This document shows, piece after piece, positions 1-8,600 of a stretch of 24,728 nucleotides of DNA. Made by a program: the position numbers and the translations under genes. Numbering within the stretch: position 1 is the stretch's first letter; each line of letters starts with the position of its first letter. The DNA lies in IMG/VR virus record IMGVR_UViG_3300025577_000058, positions 1-24,728 of that record; one strand, given 5' to 3'. The notes below the pieces were generated by a model, which saw only the letters and a program-made list of their open reading frames with translations, ran no database searches and had not been told where the DNA came from. This DNA is from a virus.

Positions 1-2013
1 AGGCTTGTCGTTAGCCTTCATAACAATAGGTGAAAACTCGTATTCGAAGTTATATTTAAAGCCTGCATAAACTTTGGCGTTCAGACTAGCCGTTAGAACA
101 GCTTCGGCCTCAGTCACCTGTCGCCCGTCGTTAGTACAAAGGACGTAACCAGTGTAAGGCAACACCTGATCTACTGCTGTAATCTCAATGCGACGGTCAA
201 TAAGCACTGGGTACGTTAAGCCACCTGTGACCGCTGTATCAACGCTTAGGTTAACAGTCTCCAAGCAGACACCTTCAGCACGTTCCACCAAGAGGTAAAG
301 CGTTGTGTTTTCTACTGACATGTGAACAACCGGAGCGCCTATGGTCCAGTAATTCCAAGCAGATTGAAGCTTTTCACCTGCGCTCCAGTAGTAGCTATAG
401 GTGTATATACGGTCTGGGTAACTCTGCGCAGTTGCAAACAACATGTCTAAGTTAGACGAAGCCAGAAGCTGTGTAACTTCCCCGTCAATAAAATTAGGAA
501 CGTGAGATGTAATATCTGAAGCATCGTTAGTATCGTTATCGCTATCTACAAAGTATTCCCGTAGGCCTGCCCAAGAGCCCCGTAAGAAGGGAAAGAACAC
601 GTACTTTCCGGCAGAGGCAGGTTTGGCCCTCAACGAAGCCTCGAAGTTCGTGGTAACCGAAGCTGATACCGTCGCTGGTGAGAAAATATCCGCGTTTAAA
701 ACCTTAAACTGTGCAAGGTCTGAGAACAGGATAATACTCTCGTCAAAAGGTACCCCATGTTTCAGGATACTTACTGTGTTGTTGGTCACCGCAATATCTA
801 CAACACCATCATCTAGTAGTGTTAGAACAGTGGTCTGAAAGAAATTAAAGTAAGATCCAGTTTGGCTGGAGATTAAGTTTTCATCCGATAAGAAACACAA
901 GCGGTCTTTGTAAAAGAACACGTCGTTAATTGTATATCGCCCAAGAGGGTAATCTGTAGCATCGTAGTTGGCAAAAGACGGGTACGGGTTTGTCTCATCG
1001 TCCCCAGAGTTTCTTAGTGTCCACGTTACAGGCTCAAAAGTAAAAGTACCGTCACCGTTTCGAATTAACTGGTGAGGTAAAGTTTCAGCATCGAAGTCTA
1101 ATAGGACGTCGAAGCCTACGCATTCTTTCCAAACAAAGTCAGAACCGTCTTCGGGCTGCTGTAGCTCAACAAAGTAATCATCCTGACCCTTTGTATTGTC
1201 ACCATTAATGCGTACTCGGAAACCTAGTTTACCCTGTGCAGGTAGGCTCTTTAGATCGCTTACAACGCCTTTAATACCTGTGATGTGCGAGTCACCAAAG
1301 GAGTCCGTAGCGTCGAGACTAAACACGGCATTATCTTCTCGAAACACATAAATAATGTTATCAAGGAGCTCAAAGGTGAACCCTTCGGGTACTGCGCCCT
1401 CAAGGGCTGTTTTTAAGCGGGATGCAATGTTTGTGGTTTTGACATCAGGCTCGTGCAGGACATCTGAGCTGTTCCGTGTGCTGTAAGTTGCGGTATAGTC
1501 TGTACCTGCAAATGCAATAGTTACAGAGTAGTCTGAACTGTAATCACCTTGCTTAACAAAGATCATGCCCTCTTGTTTTAAGGGGGCACTACGTGTTGAA
1601 CCTACTTTTACCTTTTTCTTTTTATTAACGAGAAAAGTGTAATCTGCTACACTAGTAGCGCCAAAGTCTTCTGAGGCATTTGTAGTACCTGTGAGGTATT
1701 CAATGTTGTCAGCGGTAACTGTCTGAGGCTCTCCGTTCTCATTAATCACTTGGATACCTGTAGGAGCCACAATAACAAAATAGGTCTCTAAAATGTTTTC
1801 GGCGCTTAAAAGCCTGACGGTATGAATAAAAGAGTTACTAGTAAATGAGCTCAGTAAAGCAACGTGTTCGGTGGGTGGTCTTTTATAGAGACCCTTAACT
1901 ACACTGGATACGCCGTTAACTTGGCGCTGGGCCTGTGTATTCAGCCTTAAGCTAGGAGGCTGCTGCGATACCCCATTAATTACGTTAGGGATCGCGCCTG
2001 AAATTAGAGCCAT
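1..2013 (-). CDS. Tail tubular protein B (T7 gp12-like), 3' end outside window
   Basis: This open frame starts with ATG at 2013 and runs without a stop to the left edge, giving 671 codons. The N-terminus (MALISGAIPNVINGVSQQPP, then a stretch with RQVNG and GLYKRPP) matches the start of T7 gp12, which also begins MALIS, has GGISQQP and then RQVNG and KRPP. In T7, gp12 forms the nozzle end of the short tail, below the gp11 adaptor ring. A Shine-Dalgarno-like AGGGGATAAG precedes the start, and the gene begins 2 bases after the gp11 stop, so the two are probably co-translated. T7 gp12 is 794 residues, so a moderate C-terminal part should lie beyond the window. The family call rests on the N-terminus and gene order; the rest was checked only for an open frame near both ends. 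Confidence 0.9.
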   Translation of the reverse strand, partial: MALISGAIPNVINGVSQQPPSLRLNTQAQRQVNGVSSVVKGLYKRPPTEHVALLSSFTSNSFIHTVRLLSAENILETYFVIVAPTGIQVINENGEPQTVTADNIEYLTGTTNASEDFGATSVADYTFLVNKKKKVKVGSTRSAPLKQEGMIFVKQGDYSSDYSVTIAFAGTDYTATYSTRNSSDVLHEPDVKTTNIASRLKTALEGAVPEGFTFELLDNIIYVFREDNAVFSLDATDSFGDSHITGIKGVVSDLKSLPAQGKLGFRVRINGDNTKGQDDYFVELQQPEDGSDFVWKECVGFDVLLDFDAETLPHQLIRNGDGTFTFEPVTWTLRNSGDDETNPYPSFANYDATDYPLGRYTINDVFFYKDRLCFLSDENLISSQTGSYFNFFQTTVLTLLDDGVVDIAVTNNTVSILKHGVPFDESIILFSDLAQFKVLNADIFSPATVSASVTTNFEASLRAKPASAGKYVFFPFLRGSWAGLREYFVDSDNDTNDASDITSHVPNFIDGEVTQLLASSNLDMLFATAQSYPDRIYTYSYYWSAGEKLQSAWNYWTIGAPVVHMSVENTTLYLLVERAEGVCLETVNLSVDTAVTGGLTYPVLIDRRIEITAVDQVLPYTGYVLCTNDGRQVTEAEAVLTASLNAKVYAGFKYNFEYEFSPIVMKANDKP

Positions 2014-2015
2014 TC

Positions 2016-2591
2016 TTATCCCCTACGGTTAATGATGCTATAAGTGTCAACGCCATTAAAAATGTTGTAATCAGCGTCACGATTTTCTTGTTCATCTAGC
2101 TCTAGCTTAGCTTCCATTTCATCACGTTGTTGGAAGCCGTGGAGCTCGGATGAACCGATAGTGCGATCTTGAAAAACACGGGCTGCCCGTAAGGCAATGT
2201 AGCGACGTGCGACCTCTGGAATATCCTCGAAATCCAGTAGAAGGATGATCGTCACTTTAACCGCGTTATCAAATGTAAATGTATGTCCTACGCGGTTGTA
2301 AAGCTTACCGCTGCGCTGGGCTATATCAAGTTGTGTAGACTGTACGTCACCGTCCACACCAAGGGTGTTTGTGGGTAAAGCAATCTGTTTGGTTACGTTA
2401 TCAGGGGTTAATGGGTAGCCATTTTCAGTGTTAAAATGCCAGCCTTTTGATTGAACCTCCCTGTTCGCGTTGTTGAGAATTGTCTCAGCAAGCTCAGCGT
2501 CCAACAATCCAGACGACAAAGAGTTAACAGGGGCTTCACCAATAGAGGACAGCATCACATTTACCGCTTCTAGTTTGGATGTCGGAGTCAT
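2016..2591 (-). CDS. Tail tubular protein A (T7 gp11-like)
   Basis: A 191-residue protein, close to the 196 of T7 gp11, which forms the ring joining the portal to the gp12 nozzle. The N-terminal pattern (LEAVNVMLSSIGEAPVNSL) is typical of the gp11 adaptor family, as are the central YNRVGHTFTFD and the helical segment with ARRYIALRAARVFQDR. It lies between the major capsid protein and gp12, exactly as in T7. The ATG at 2591 has AAGGAT about 7 bases upstream. The intrinsic terminator behind the capsid gene sits directly in front of this gene, so its expression depends on readthrough. Confidence 0.93.
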   Translation of the reverse strand: MTPTSKLEAVNVMLSSIGEAPVNSLSSGLLDAELAETILNNANREVQSKGWHFNTENGYPLTPDNVTKQIALPTNTLGVDGDVQSTQLDIAQRSGKLYNRVGHTFTFDNAVKVTIILLLDFEDIPEVARRYIALRAARVFQDRTIGSSELHGFQQRDEMEAKLELDEQENRDADYNIFNGVDTYSIINRRG

Positions 2592-2607
2592 GTTGTATCC
2601 TTAAAAG

Positions 2608-2639
2608 AAAAAAAGGGAGGCCCCCCTAAGGAGCCCCCC
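2608..2639 (-). terminator. Intrinsic terminator after the capsid gene (T-phi-like)
   Basis: On the minus strand AGCCCCCC's complement (2632-2639) pairs with the complement of 2615-2622 to give an 8-bp, GC-rich stem containing G-U pairs. The loop is 9 bases, and seven T residues follow (2614-2608). It lies 8 bases behind the capsid stop codon. T7 has its single phage-polymerase terminator, T-phi, at the same place after gene 10. A terminator here would make capsid transcripts more abundant than tail transcripts. Confidence 0.8.
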
Positions 2640-2647
2640 AATAATAT

Positions 2648-3661
2648 TTAGACTACTGCCGCTGTCAAAGCGACTGCACATGCTGGACGCAAAATGTTGT
2701 GTCCCATTGCATATTTAGCAACCATCAAAGTACCTTGACGATCAATCTGGTATTCAGATTCAACACCTAGGTCCATCAACTTAACAGTAGCTGCTGCGTC
2801 ACCTGAGAAGATTACACCTTTAAGTGTAGAGTAATCACCTTTGTACTGTGTAGGACGTGACAAAGGCTCTGGTGTTGCTGAAGTTACTGACTCATCGCCT
2901 GATGGCAAGTGGTTAGACATCAAGATACGCACACCACCAATTACTGGTACTGTTGCAGTAGCAATGGAGCCTGTACCGCCAATATCGCGGTTCATGTAAC
3001 CAAGGTTACCTACTGCTTGGCCAGCGCCGAACAATTTGTAGTATTCTTGTGGACCCAAGACGCAAACTTTCTCGCCTGTGATGTCCTTTTTGTCAAACTC
3101 TTCGAGTGCACCGTAGATCGCAGCAACAATATCGTTACCGGAAGCAGCCGCGTTGGCTACTGCTACGTTGTTTGTGAAGACTTCACCGTCGAATGTTTCG
3201 AGACCAGCAGCGGCAGCAGAAGCACCGTCAGTGATCATAGCGGCTTTAGCAACCATACGAGCTACGTTCTTATCGGCAGCGTTAGCAAGCGCTTGGCCAG
3301 CTTCAGAAGAGTAGATGCTACGGACGTCAAAATGCGTCATAGCCTCGTCGATGTTTGCAATAAACTGTGTAGAGATCAGTAGATCGTCAACAGTTACAGT
3401 ACGCTCACCTTTCTTGATGATGTCACCTTCGATCAAAGCACCGGGAGTGTGGTACTTTGCGCTGGCGGTACCAGTCATTGGGAATTGAGCGGACTTGCCG
3501 TTAGAGATAGAGCGGACGCGGTGCAACGCCATGAAGATGTTTTTCTCTTCAAACGCTGTAAGCACTTCGCCTGCATACAATTTTAGGAATAGGGAACGTG
3601 CATCGCCTGCACCGTTCTTTTGACCGATACGTGATACGGTCTGATCTGTTGGGAATGCCAT
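2648..3661 (-). CDS. Major capsid protein (T7 gp10-like)
   Basis: A 337-residue protein; T7 gp10A is 344. The N-terminal region has RIGQKNGAGDARSLFLKLYA followed by GEVLTAFEEKNIF and KSAQFP, the characteristic start of T7-type capsid proteins with the HK97 fold. The C-terminal part has the matching VGNLGYMNRD, GVRILMSNHLP and DLGVESEYQIDRQG segments. It forms the icosahedral shell. The scaffold gene lies upstream and tail tube A downstream. The start is ATG at 3661 with AAGGG about 8 bases before it. I saw no slippery sequence of the kind that gives T7 gp10B; the frame ends in a plain TAA. Confidence 0.95.
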   Translation of the reverse strand: MAFPTDQTVSRIGQKNGAGDARSLFLKLYAGEVLTAFEEKNIFMALHRVRSISNGKSAQFPMTGTASAKYHTPGALIEGDIIKKGERTVTVDDLLISTQFIANIDEAMTHFDVRSIYSSEAGQALANAADKNVARMVAKAAMITDGASAAAAGLETFDGEVFTNNVAVANAAASGNDIVAAIYGALEEFDKKDITGEKVCVLGPQEYYKLFGAGQAVGNLGYMNRDIGGTGSIATATVPVIGGVRILMSNHLPSGDESVTSATPEPLSRPTQYKGDYSTLKGVIFSGDAAATVKLMDLGVESEYQIDRQGTLMVAKYAMGHNILRPACAVALTAAVV

Positions 3662-3818
3662 TAGTTAGGCCCTTCAATATGATGTTGATTTAGAGATTTT
3701 TCCTAATCAGCACCACACAGTCACATTCACTAGGGTTGTCCCTCGCAAGGGGCCATAATTACTAGTTTAGTGTTTAGCTTTTTAGATAAGTTACGTTTAC
3801 AGTGTAAACGCTTGGCAC
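3662..3818 (-). promoter_or_regulatory. Scaffold-capsid intergenic region
   Basis: This 157-base gap holds no gene. It contains one copy of the 15-bp palindrome (listed separately) close to the scaffold stop. Further left, minus-strand AAACACTAAAC (around 3763-3773) keeps only the CACTA core of the phage promoter motif described at 17539. A weak hairpin CCCT-TGCG-AGGG lies near 3738-3751. A gap of this size in an otherwise packed genome suggests a separate start for capsid transcription, but I cannot identify a convincing promoter. Confidence 0.4.
3795..3809. promoter_or_regulatory. 15-bp palindrome GTTTACANTGTAAAC, copy 1
   Basis: The sequence is GTTTACAGTGTAAAC, a perfect 7+1+7 inverted repeat, extended by one more pair (C...G) on each side. 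It lies between scaffold and capsid genes. Two symmetric half-sites suggest binding by a dimeric protein. The protein is unknown. Confidence 0.7.
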
Positions 3819-4580
3819 TTAGAGAACTGAAGATCGGGATAGTTTATCTGAAACTACCTTACGATACGCAGAATCCCGTTGGTACCTTGGGTCCGACATA
3901 GCCGCTGTGAGTTCGGCTACGGATTGATAGGACCCAGAGGATGCTGCTTTAGCCTCACCAGAAATCAAGTTAGGTTCTTGACCATTATCCATACGGTACT
4001 GAGCGTTTAAACCAGAAATTGCTAGTTTTGTAGCATTCGGGTCACCACTTTCAACGGCAGCGTTGTAAGCACTAACTTCCTGTTCGTTTAGGTTGTTAAC
4101 GGCCCACTCTACCATTTCGTTATAGTTCTGTTCGCCGCCTACAGTGGCAAAAGCGTCGTTTCGAGCCTTGTCTGCTACGGCCATCTGTCCGTCAATAAAC
4201 GCATCAACAATGTGACTAGGAATGCCAGCATTGTTTAACTTGTCATAAGTATCATCGGAAAGAGTTTGGTTTTCCCAAAATTCACTAGACATTGCTTCAA
4301 AGTCCATGCCTGCATTTTCAACAACTTCACGGGCTGCTTCTTCTACATTCTCGACTTCAGACGTCTCTTCTGGGGTTGTTCCAAGCTTACTTTCTAACTC
4401 TGAGTAAGCTTTAGCTAGGTCCTCGGCTGATTGAAATTTCTCAGGAAGCCACTCTGGGCGGTCCTCCTGAGAAATTTCATCGGCTTCGGCAGTAGCACCT
4501 TCGGTCTTCTTAACCATCTCATCAATATAAGCTGGGTCTTCAGCCTTAGGTGCTTCGTAAGTGTTAACTTTTTCTACCAT
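3819..4580 (-). CDS. Capsid assembly scaffolding protein (T7 gp9-like)
   Basis: A 253-residue, strongly acidic and helix-rich protein between portal and major capsid genes, the fixed place of the T7 gp9 scaffold. The N-terminal part is low in complexity and rich in Glu. The middle has WLPEKFQSAEDLAKAYSELE, a segment common in phage scaffolds. The C-terminus (SDPRYQRDSAYRKVV) is basic, as in scaffolds whose C-terminus contacts the capsid protein. It would guide procapsid assembly and leave before DNA packaging. The ATG at 4580 overlaps the portal stop (TAATG), so translation is probably coupled. Confidence 0.9.
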   Translation of the reverse strand: MVEKVNTYEAPKAEDPAYIDEMVKKTEGATAEADEISQEDRPEWLPEKFQSAEDLAKAYSELESKLGTTPEETSEVENVEEAAREVVENAGMDFEAMSSEFWENQTLSDDTYDKLNNAGIPSHIVDAFIDGQMAVADKARNDAFATVGGEQNYNEMVEWAVNNLNEQEVSAYNAAVESGDPNATKLAISGLNAQYRMDNGQEPNLISGEAKAASSGSYQSVAELTAAMSDPRYQRDSAYRKVVSDKLSRSSVL

Positions 4581-6148
4581 TACTGCTCTTGTGCCTGTTG
4601 TTGTAATTGTTGCTCAGGTGATTGTTTTGCCAACTCAGGGGCGGCACGTTCTGCCATTTTACCCATTGTGGCTTGCATCATCTGTTGTTGCTGTTGTTGT
4701 TGTGCTTGCTGTTGTTCAGCCTGCAACTCCTCAGGGGACTTGATTAGCCCACCAGTGTCGATACCTAAAGAGGCACCTAGGCGGTCAATATAATCATCAA
4801 CATTCATGTACTTTTGGATAACCTCAGGACCTAACGGCTGAAGGTAATTCAACAACTGAGCTAGGCGGTTTAAATCCTGACCACGTCCAAGGGCTTCAAT
4901 GCCTGTTACAATCTGAGGCTTAATACTGTCTTTCGGCATCTTAGGCATTTTACCTTGAGACGCGAGACGATTAAGCAACAGCTTGACCAACGGTAACTGA
5001 AACTCTTGGCTCAAGATGGAATAGACGCCGCCAAGGGCGCTTTCTAATTCTTGGGCCATAAAGCGTACTTCTTCAGCAGTTACTCGTTCCGCGTTACGTT
5101 GGACGCTGGAGTTAAGTAAGAATGCGAAAGAGAGACGTTCTGTAATGATTTGGATTGTTTGAAGTGCAACAGCAAAGTCACTTCCTTTCTGCACTTGCAG
5201 AGTCGATACATCAGCAGCACTACCTGTAACGATGGCACCATTGGGTGACTTAGCTAGGGTAGATGCTTTTGTTGTACCATTAGGGGCTACTAAAAATAGC
5301 ACCTTCGCAGAGGCCGCAGACCCTTCGACAATAGCGCGTGTTAGTTGCTCTAAACTCCGAAGGTCACCTAGGTATTCCTCTACAAAACCACGTCCGTAAT
5401 CTTCACCATCAATACGGTTTAGACGTAACGGGATAAACGGGTTTTTGTCTTCAGGGTATGTCCCCTCGGTACCTTGTACTACTTCACCCTTAACCTCTTG
5501 GTGGATTTTCCAACCTCGGTCAGTGCGTTGTACACAAGTAAATAAATCAACATTCTTTGTTGTATCGCTGTCGTCGCCTAAAATTTCTTGGGCTTCTTTT
5601 GGAAGCATCATAGGACTGACGGACTCTTTGGTAATGATTTCCATCAAGTTACCCATGTAGTCACGCTTAACAACGTAACGATCTAACCTGTAGAACTTCA
5701 CAGAGCCTTTCTTAGGCATGTAAAGTAGTCCGTTGCCACCTACTAAAAGATGCTTAAGGATTTCAAAGGTTGGAACACGTAAAGCTAGGGCTTCAACTTC
5801 GCCCATTGCTGTACGCTCAATACGAGCTAAAGCCTCTTCTACTGCCCCACGGGCGTCTGGGCCCGCAACTTCAACAATATCGAAGTCATCAATGGTCAGC
5901 CGGAAGAAAGGCGCATTAGGAGGGAGAAGAGCCATTAAGAGTTTGGAGGCTAGGTTGTTTACGCCCCGCGCACCTACAGCTTGATAAGGTGTGTCAAACT
6001 CTGTTGACTCGCTATGTCCCTCAGGGGGTATCAAAGACGGGATGGTTAGCGTTGCTGCCTCCCTAGCCCGTCTGAGATAGCTTTCTCTGGATGTGGAAAG
6101 ATGGGCATAGCGCTGGGCTACGCTCTGGTATTCGGAACTATGCACCAT
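4580..6148 (-). CDS. Portal (head-tail connector) protein, T7 gp8-like
   Basis: A 522-residue protein; T7 gp8 is 536. Features include the early ARGVNNLASKLLMALLPPNAPFFRL segment (residues about 58-83) and GRGFVEEYLGDLRSLEQL near the middle, both typical of T7-type connectors. Twelve copies form the ring through which DNA enters the head. The tail of the protein, from about residue 470, is very rich in glutamine and includes a run of seven Q encoded by mixed CAA and CAG codons. The ATG at 6148 has AAGGAG 5 bases upstream, one of the best ribosome sites in the window. The stop overlaps the scaffold start. Confidence 0.95.
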   Translation of the reverse strand: MVHSSEYQSVAQRYAHLSTSRESYLRRAREAATLTIPSLIPPEGHSESTEFDTPYQAVGARGVNNLASKLLMALLPPNAPFFRLTIDDFDIVEVAGPDARGAVEEALARIERTAMGEVEALALRVPTFEILKHLLVGGNGLLYMPKKGSVKFYRLDRYVVKRDYMGNLMEIITKESVSPMMLPKEAQEILGDDSDTTKNVDLFTCVQRTDRGWKIHQEVKGEVVQGTEGTYPEDKNPFIPLRLNRIDGEDYGRGFVEEYLGDLRSLEQLTRAIVEGSAASAKVLFLVAPNGTTKASTLAKSPNGAIVTGSAADVSTLQVQKGSDFAVALQTIQIITERLSFAFLLNSSVQRNAERVTAEEVRFMAQELESALGGVYSILSQEFQLPLVKLLLNRLASQGKMPKMPKDSIKPQIVTGIEALGRGQDLNRLAQLLNYLQPLGPEVIQKYMNVDDYIDRLGASLGIDTGGLIKSPEELQAEQQQAQQQQQQQMMQATMGKMAERAAPELAKQSPEQQLQQQAQEQ

Positions 6149-6156
6149 GTAGCTCC

Positions 6157-6390
6157 TTATTTAGTTGGGATGGAGACTGACTTATTAGTCAATCCGCTTG
6201 TTCCCACTTGTACCGATTTTGGGCTTTGGCCAATCCGTAGACCACGCTTACCCTTTGTTTTCTTACGGATCATATCGGCTTCAGATTGGGGATCAGCCAG
6301 TTGAAGTTTTGGGTCCAAATTTTTAGCAGAAGCTTTCGACTTGGACGCAGTTACCTTCATTTCTGGCATCTTAGGTGTAGACATGCACAT
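6157..6390 (-). CDS. Small basic virion/tail assembly protein, T7 gp7.3-like
   Basis: A 77-residue, Lys/Ser-rich protein directly before the portal gene, where T7 has gene 7.3. The C-terminal half, KGKRGLRIGQSPKSVQVG followed by SGLTN, resembles the conserved basic G(K/R)xSLR...SGLNI-type end of gp7.3 relatives. The rest is low in complexity. In T7, gp7.3 is a small virion protein needed for tail function. The start is ATG at 6390, with another ATG two codons later; AAGAGA lies about 9 bases upstream of the first. The identification is moderate: position and composition agree, but the similarity is short. Confidence 0.6.
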   Translation of the reverse strand: MCMSTPKMPEMKVTASKSKASAKNLDPKLQLADPQSEADMIRKKTKGKRGLRIGQSPKSVQVGTSGLTNKSVSIPTK

Positions 6391-6404
6391 ATTTGTGTTT
6401 CTCT

Positions 6405-6578
6405 TTATTTTAAAAGTAGGTTGATTTTATCTAATACCTGTTGCTGTCCTACGAGTACGCCAAGTTGGTAAGGCGTGAGCTCTGTCCGTGGTAGCTTATC
6501 AGGGAAAAGGCTAATTAATTCACGCCTGAGAACCTCAACATTGTTGAGTTTGAGACTATTAATTACTGTTGTTTCCAT
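6405..6578 (-). CDS. Small protein at the head of the structural operon, unknown function
   Basis: A 57-residue protein (METTVINSLKLNNVEVLRRE at its start) with a mixed helical pattern and the segment TELTPYQLGVLVGQQQVLDKI. I do not recognise the family. A GTG three codons upstream is possible, but ATG at 6578 has GGTG 6 bases before it and is preferred. It is the first gene behind the phage-type promoter at 6585-6604 and precedes the gp7.3-like and portal genes. A minor head or packaging role is therefore plausible, but this is only context. Confidence 0.65.
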   Translation of the reverse strand: METTVINSLKLNNVEVLRRELISLFPDKLPRTELTPYQLGVLVGQQQVLDKINLLLK

Positions 6579-6584
6579 TGGGTT

Positions 6585-6604
6585 CACCGATAGTGTACTT
6601 TATT
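6585..6604 (-). promoter_or_regulatory. Putative phage RNA polymerase promoter, late
   Basis: The minus strand reads AATAAAGTACACTATCGGTG. It shares AATAAA, CACTAT and a following G at fixed spacing with two other sites (17539-17558 and 20090-20109). The CACTAT(A/C)G core matches SP6, K11 and T7 promoters. It stands between the RNR gene and the structural operon, where a late promoter is expected. Confidence 0.65.
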
Positions 6605-6620
6605 CGGACAGAGCGTTACC

Positions 6621-8600
6621 CTAGCGGATCGGACACGCCCCAGTGGCGCATTCGTCGTCGGTCAACTCATCCAAAGAGTTTGCTTCATCGAGGCTAACTT
6701 CAGAAATTTTAGACATGTAATCGTCGTACAATTCTTTTGTTACAACCTCCTGTGGAAGATAAGCATAGCCTAGGTCTTCCGCGGTTTTGGTCGGGTCATT
6801 ACGGTAGATAAACGATACACCCACGTAGCTATCCCAGTTGGTCATAATCCAACCAATAATCGCTGGGATTTCTGTTGGATCATAACTAATCGTCACTGAG
6901 CAATTATGGTCCACATAGTTGTCCATCATCAGCTTGTAACGATCTAGCTGTTCTACTGCTGTCTCAAGATTAACCTCTTTACCACCAACAACCTCAAACT
7001 CAACGTCTTCATAGGCTACAGGAAACGTAATTAAGACACTGTCGGGCTCAAAAGGTTTCTCGATGACTGTGTACCCTGCATTTTGCATGATAGGCACAAT
7101 GGGGTCATGCTTAGAGAACGTGATGTTGTTGAACAGGTACTTGCCTAGGGGACGGTGGACGCCCTCCGTAGTCGACATGATCTTTGACAGGGTTCCACTT
7201 GGCTTGACTGTGGTAACTAGCTTTGGTCGCGGTAGACCTAGTTCATCAGCAATCTTATTTGCGCCATTTCGTGCAGAAGCGCGGAGCTGTTGCAGCATCG
7301 CTGGGATGTTCTTGTGCTTGTTGTGGTCCAAGAACTTCACGATGCCTGTAGCACCTACACCGCATAGACGTAGGAACTCATTCAACTCATGCCATGAACG
7401 CTGCAAGATACCATCATCCAAGTTCACACAAGTCTGCCGGTAGTTTGCACGGGCTGCTAGGTATACAGCCTTGTTCAACCCTTGGAAGTCGTTGAGGTAT
7501 TTACCCCAATCAATTTCTACTAGGTTGCAGAAGCTCTTGTTTCCTAACAAGATTTCCGCGCACGGGTTAACGCCCTTGAAGTGTGGAGCACGTTTCTTAG
7601 CTGCTTCTGCGTTGATAAACCCCGGCTCAGAACCACCAGCCTCGACCATACGGTCAAAGATGTAGGACAACTCCCACTTGGTGGGCTTGTTCCAGAACAT
7701 CAGGCTGTTGTTGGATTGCTGACGGTGAGCATTGTCATGCAGCCAGAAATCTTTCTTAGCTGAGATGAAATCATCGACCTCTATATCAGTCACAGGCATC
7801 ACAGCAATCTCTGCAGAACGACGTGAGGATAGCGTAGTACCCATGTGGTTCAGCAGGTCTAGAATATCCATACGGGTAAGAAGCTGACCCGCACGTTTGT
7901 TCATAATTGCGCAGATGCGGCTCAACGCGACATGCAGCGTGTCGTCCCCAGACGAAATCCAGCCGTAACCTTTCAGGCGTGTACCCGCTGGTCTGATTTC
8001 TGTGTAGTCTAAGATGATCTTGTCTACAGGTTCCTTCAGAGCCATCAGTTTCCCAAGAGCCTTGGCCCAAGCTTTTGCGCTATCGCCTATGGACAGCTTG
8101 TAGATACGCTGGTCACCGACAGTCCTCGTCTCAGCTACGTTACCTTCGTGGCCCTTGGTTGTACGGGTGGACCGAAATGTTTCAATCTCAGTCTCCTTAG
8201 CGAAGCCGTTAAGTGTTCCGACTACAGGCTCGAAGCCTACGCCACATCCCTGTAGCAGAAGCCAGAAGGCATCTACCACGTCATGGACTGTCTCGATACG
8301 CCCGAAGCTACAGTTGAACTGTGAAGCCTCATGCTTCTTAGCCACACCTGTTCCACCAAGCCATAATGTTCGTCCAGATGTTGTAGCCTTACGCTCAAGC
8401 ATCAACTCACGGAACTCTTCAAGCTCACCAACTTCTCCTTGGTTAAGCTTTTCACCTTTGGCACGTTCCCACAGCCACTGCTGGTGGGTGATTACACGGC
8501 CTACCGTTTCCGGCCATGTCTCAAATACTGTGCCCTCATCATTGAGAGGGCGGTTATAGGTGCGGCGTGTTACCACCTGTGCTCTTACATCAGTTGTCAA
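6621..8600 (-). CDS. nrdJ: Class II (adenosylcobalamin-dependent) ribonucleotide reductase, monomeric type
   Basis: A 659-residue enzyme that reduces ribonucleotides to deoxyribonucleotides using a radical generated from vitamin B12 coenzyme. Residues align with the Lactobacillus leichmannii triphosphate reductase: C97 in NCSFG and C358 form the redox pair, C347 in NPCAEI is the thiyl site with E349 beside it, and C651/C656 in ECATGACPIR are the C-terminal shuttle cysteines. The 11-residue spacing from C347 to C358 and the 5-residue spacing at the C-terminus are the same as in that enzyme. The start appears to be TTG at 8600, with GGAGA 7 bases upstream and overlapping the MazG stop (TTGA). 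No upstream ATG is available in frame without entering mazG. The host, or its environment, must supply cobalamin. It is the last gene before the late promoter. Confidence 0.95.
   Translation of the reverse strand: MTTDVRAQVVTRRTYNRPLNDEGTVFETWPETVGRVITHQQWLWERAKGEKLNQGEVGELEEFRELMLERKATTSGRTLWLGGTGVAKKHEASQFNCSFGRIETVHDVVDAFWLLLQGCGVGFEPVVGTLNGFAKETEIETFRSTRTTKGHEGNVAETRTVGDQRIYKLSIGDSAKAWAKALGKLMALKEPVDKIILDYTEIRPAGTRLKGYGWISSGDDTLHVALSRICAIMNKRAGQLLTRMDILDLLNHMGTTLSSRRSAEIAVMPVTDIEVDDFISAKKDFWLHDNAHRQQSNNSLMFWNKPTKWELSYIFDRMVEAGGSEPGFINAEAAKKRAPHFKGVNPCAEILLGNKSFCNLVEIDWGKYLNDFQGLNKAVYLAARANYRQTCVNLDDGILQRSWHELNEFLRLCGVGATGIVKFLDHNKHKNIPAMLQQLRASARNGANKIADELGLPRPKLVTTVKPSGTLSKIMSTTEGVHRPLGKYLFNNITFSKHDPIVPIMQNAGYTVIEKPFEPDSVLITFPVAYEDVEFEVVGGKEVNLETAVEQLDRYKLMMDNYVDHNCSVTISYDPTEIPAIIGWIMTNWDSYVGVSFIYRNDPTKTAEDLGYAYLPQEVVTKELYDDYMSKISEVSLDEANSLDELTDDECATGACPIR

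Noticed and set aside
623-838. Plus-strand open frames, such as this one inside the tail tube B gene
   Set aside because: All plus-strand frames lie opposite well-supported minus-strand genes, lack family features and have low-complexity or Ser/Cys-rich shadow composition.
2640-2665. Frameshift site for a long capsid form, as in T7 gp10B
   Set aside because: There is no slippery heptamer before the stop, and a terminator follows within 8 bases.
4683-4718. CAA/CAG-type repeat in the portal gene as a microsatellite
   Set aside because: It encodes the Gln-rich portal tail with mixed codons; such tails are common in these connectors.
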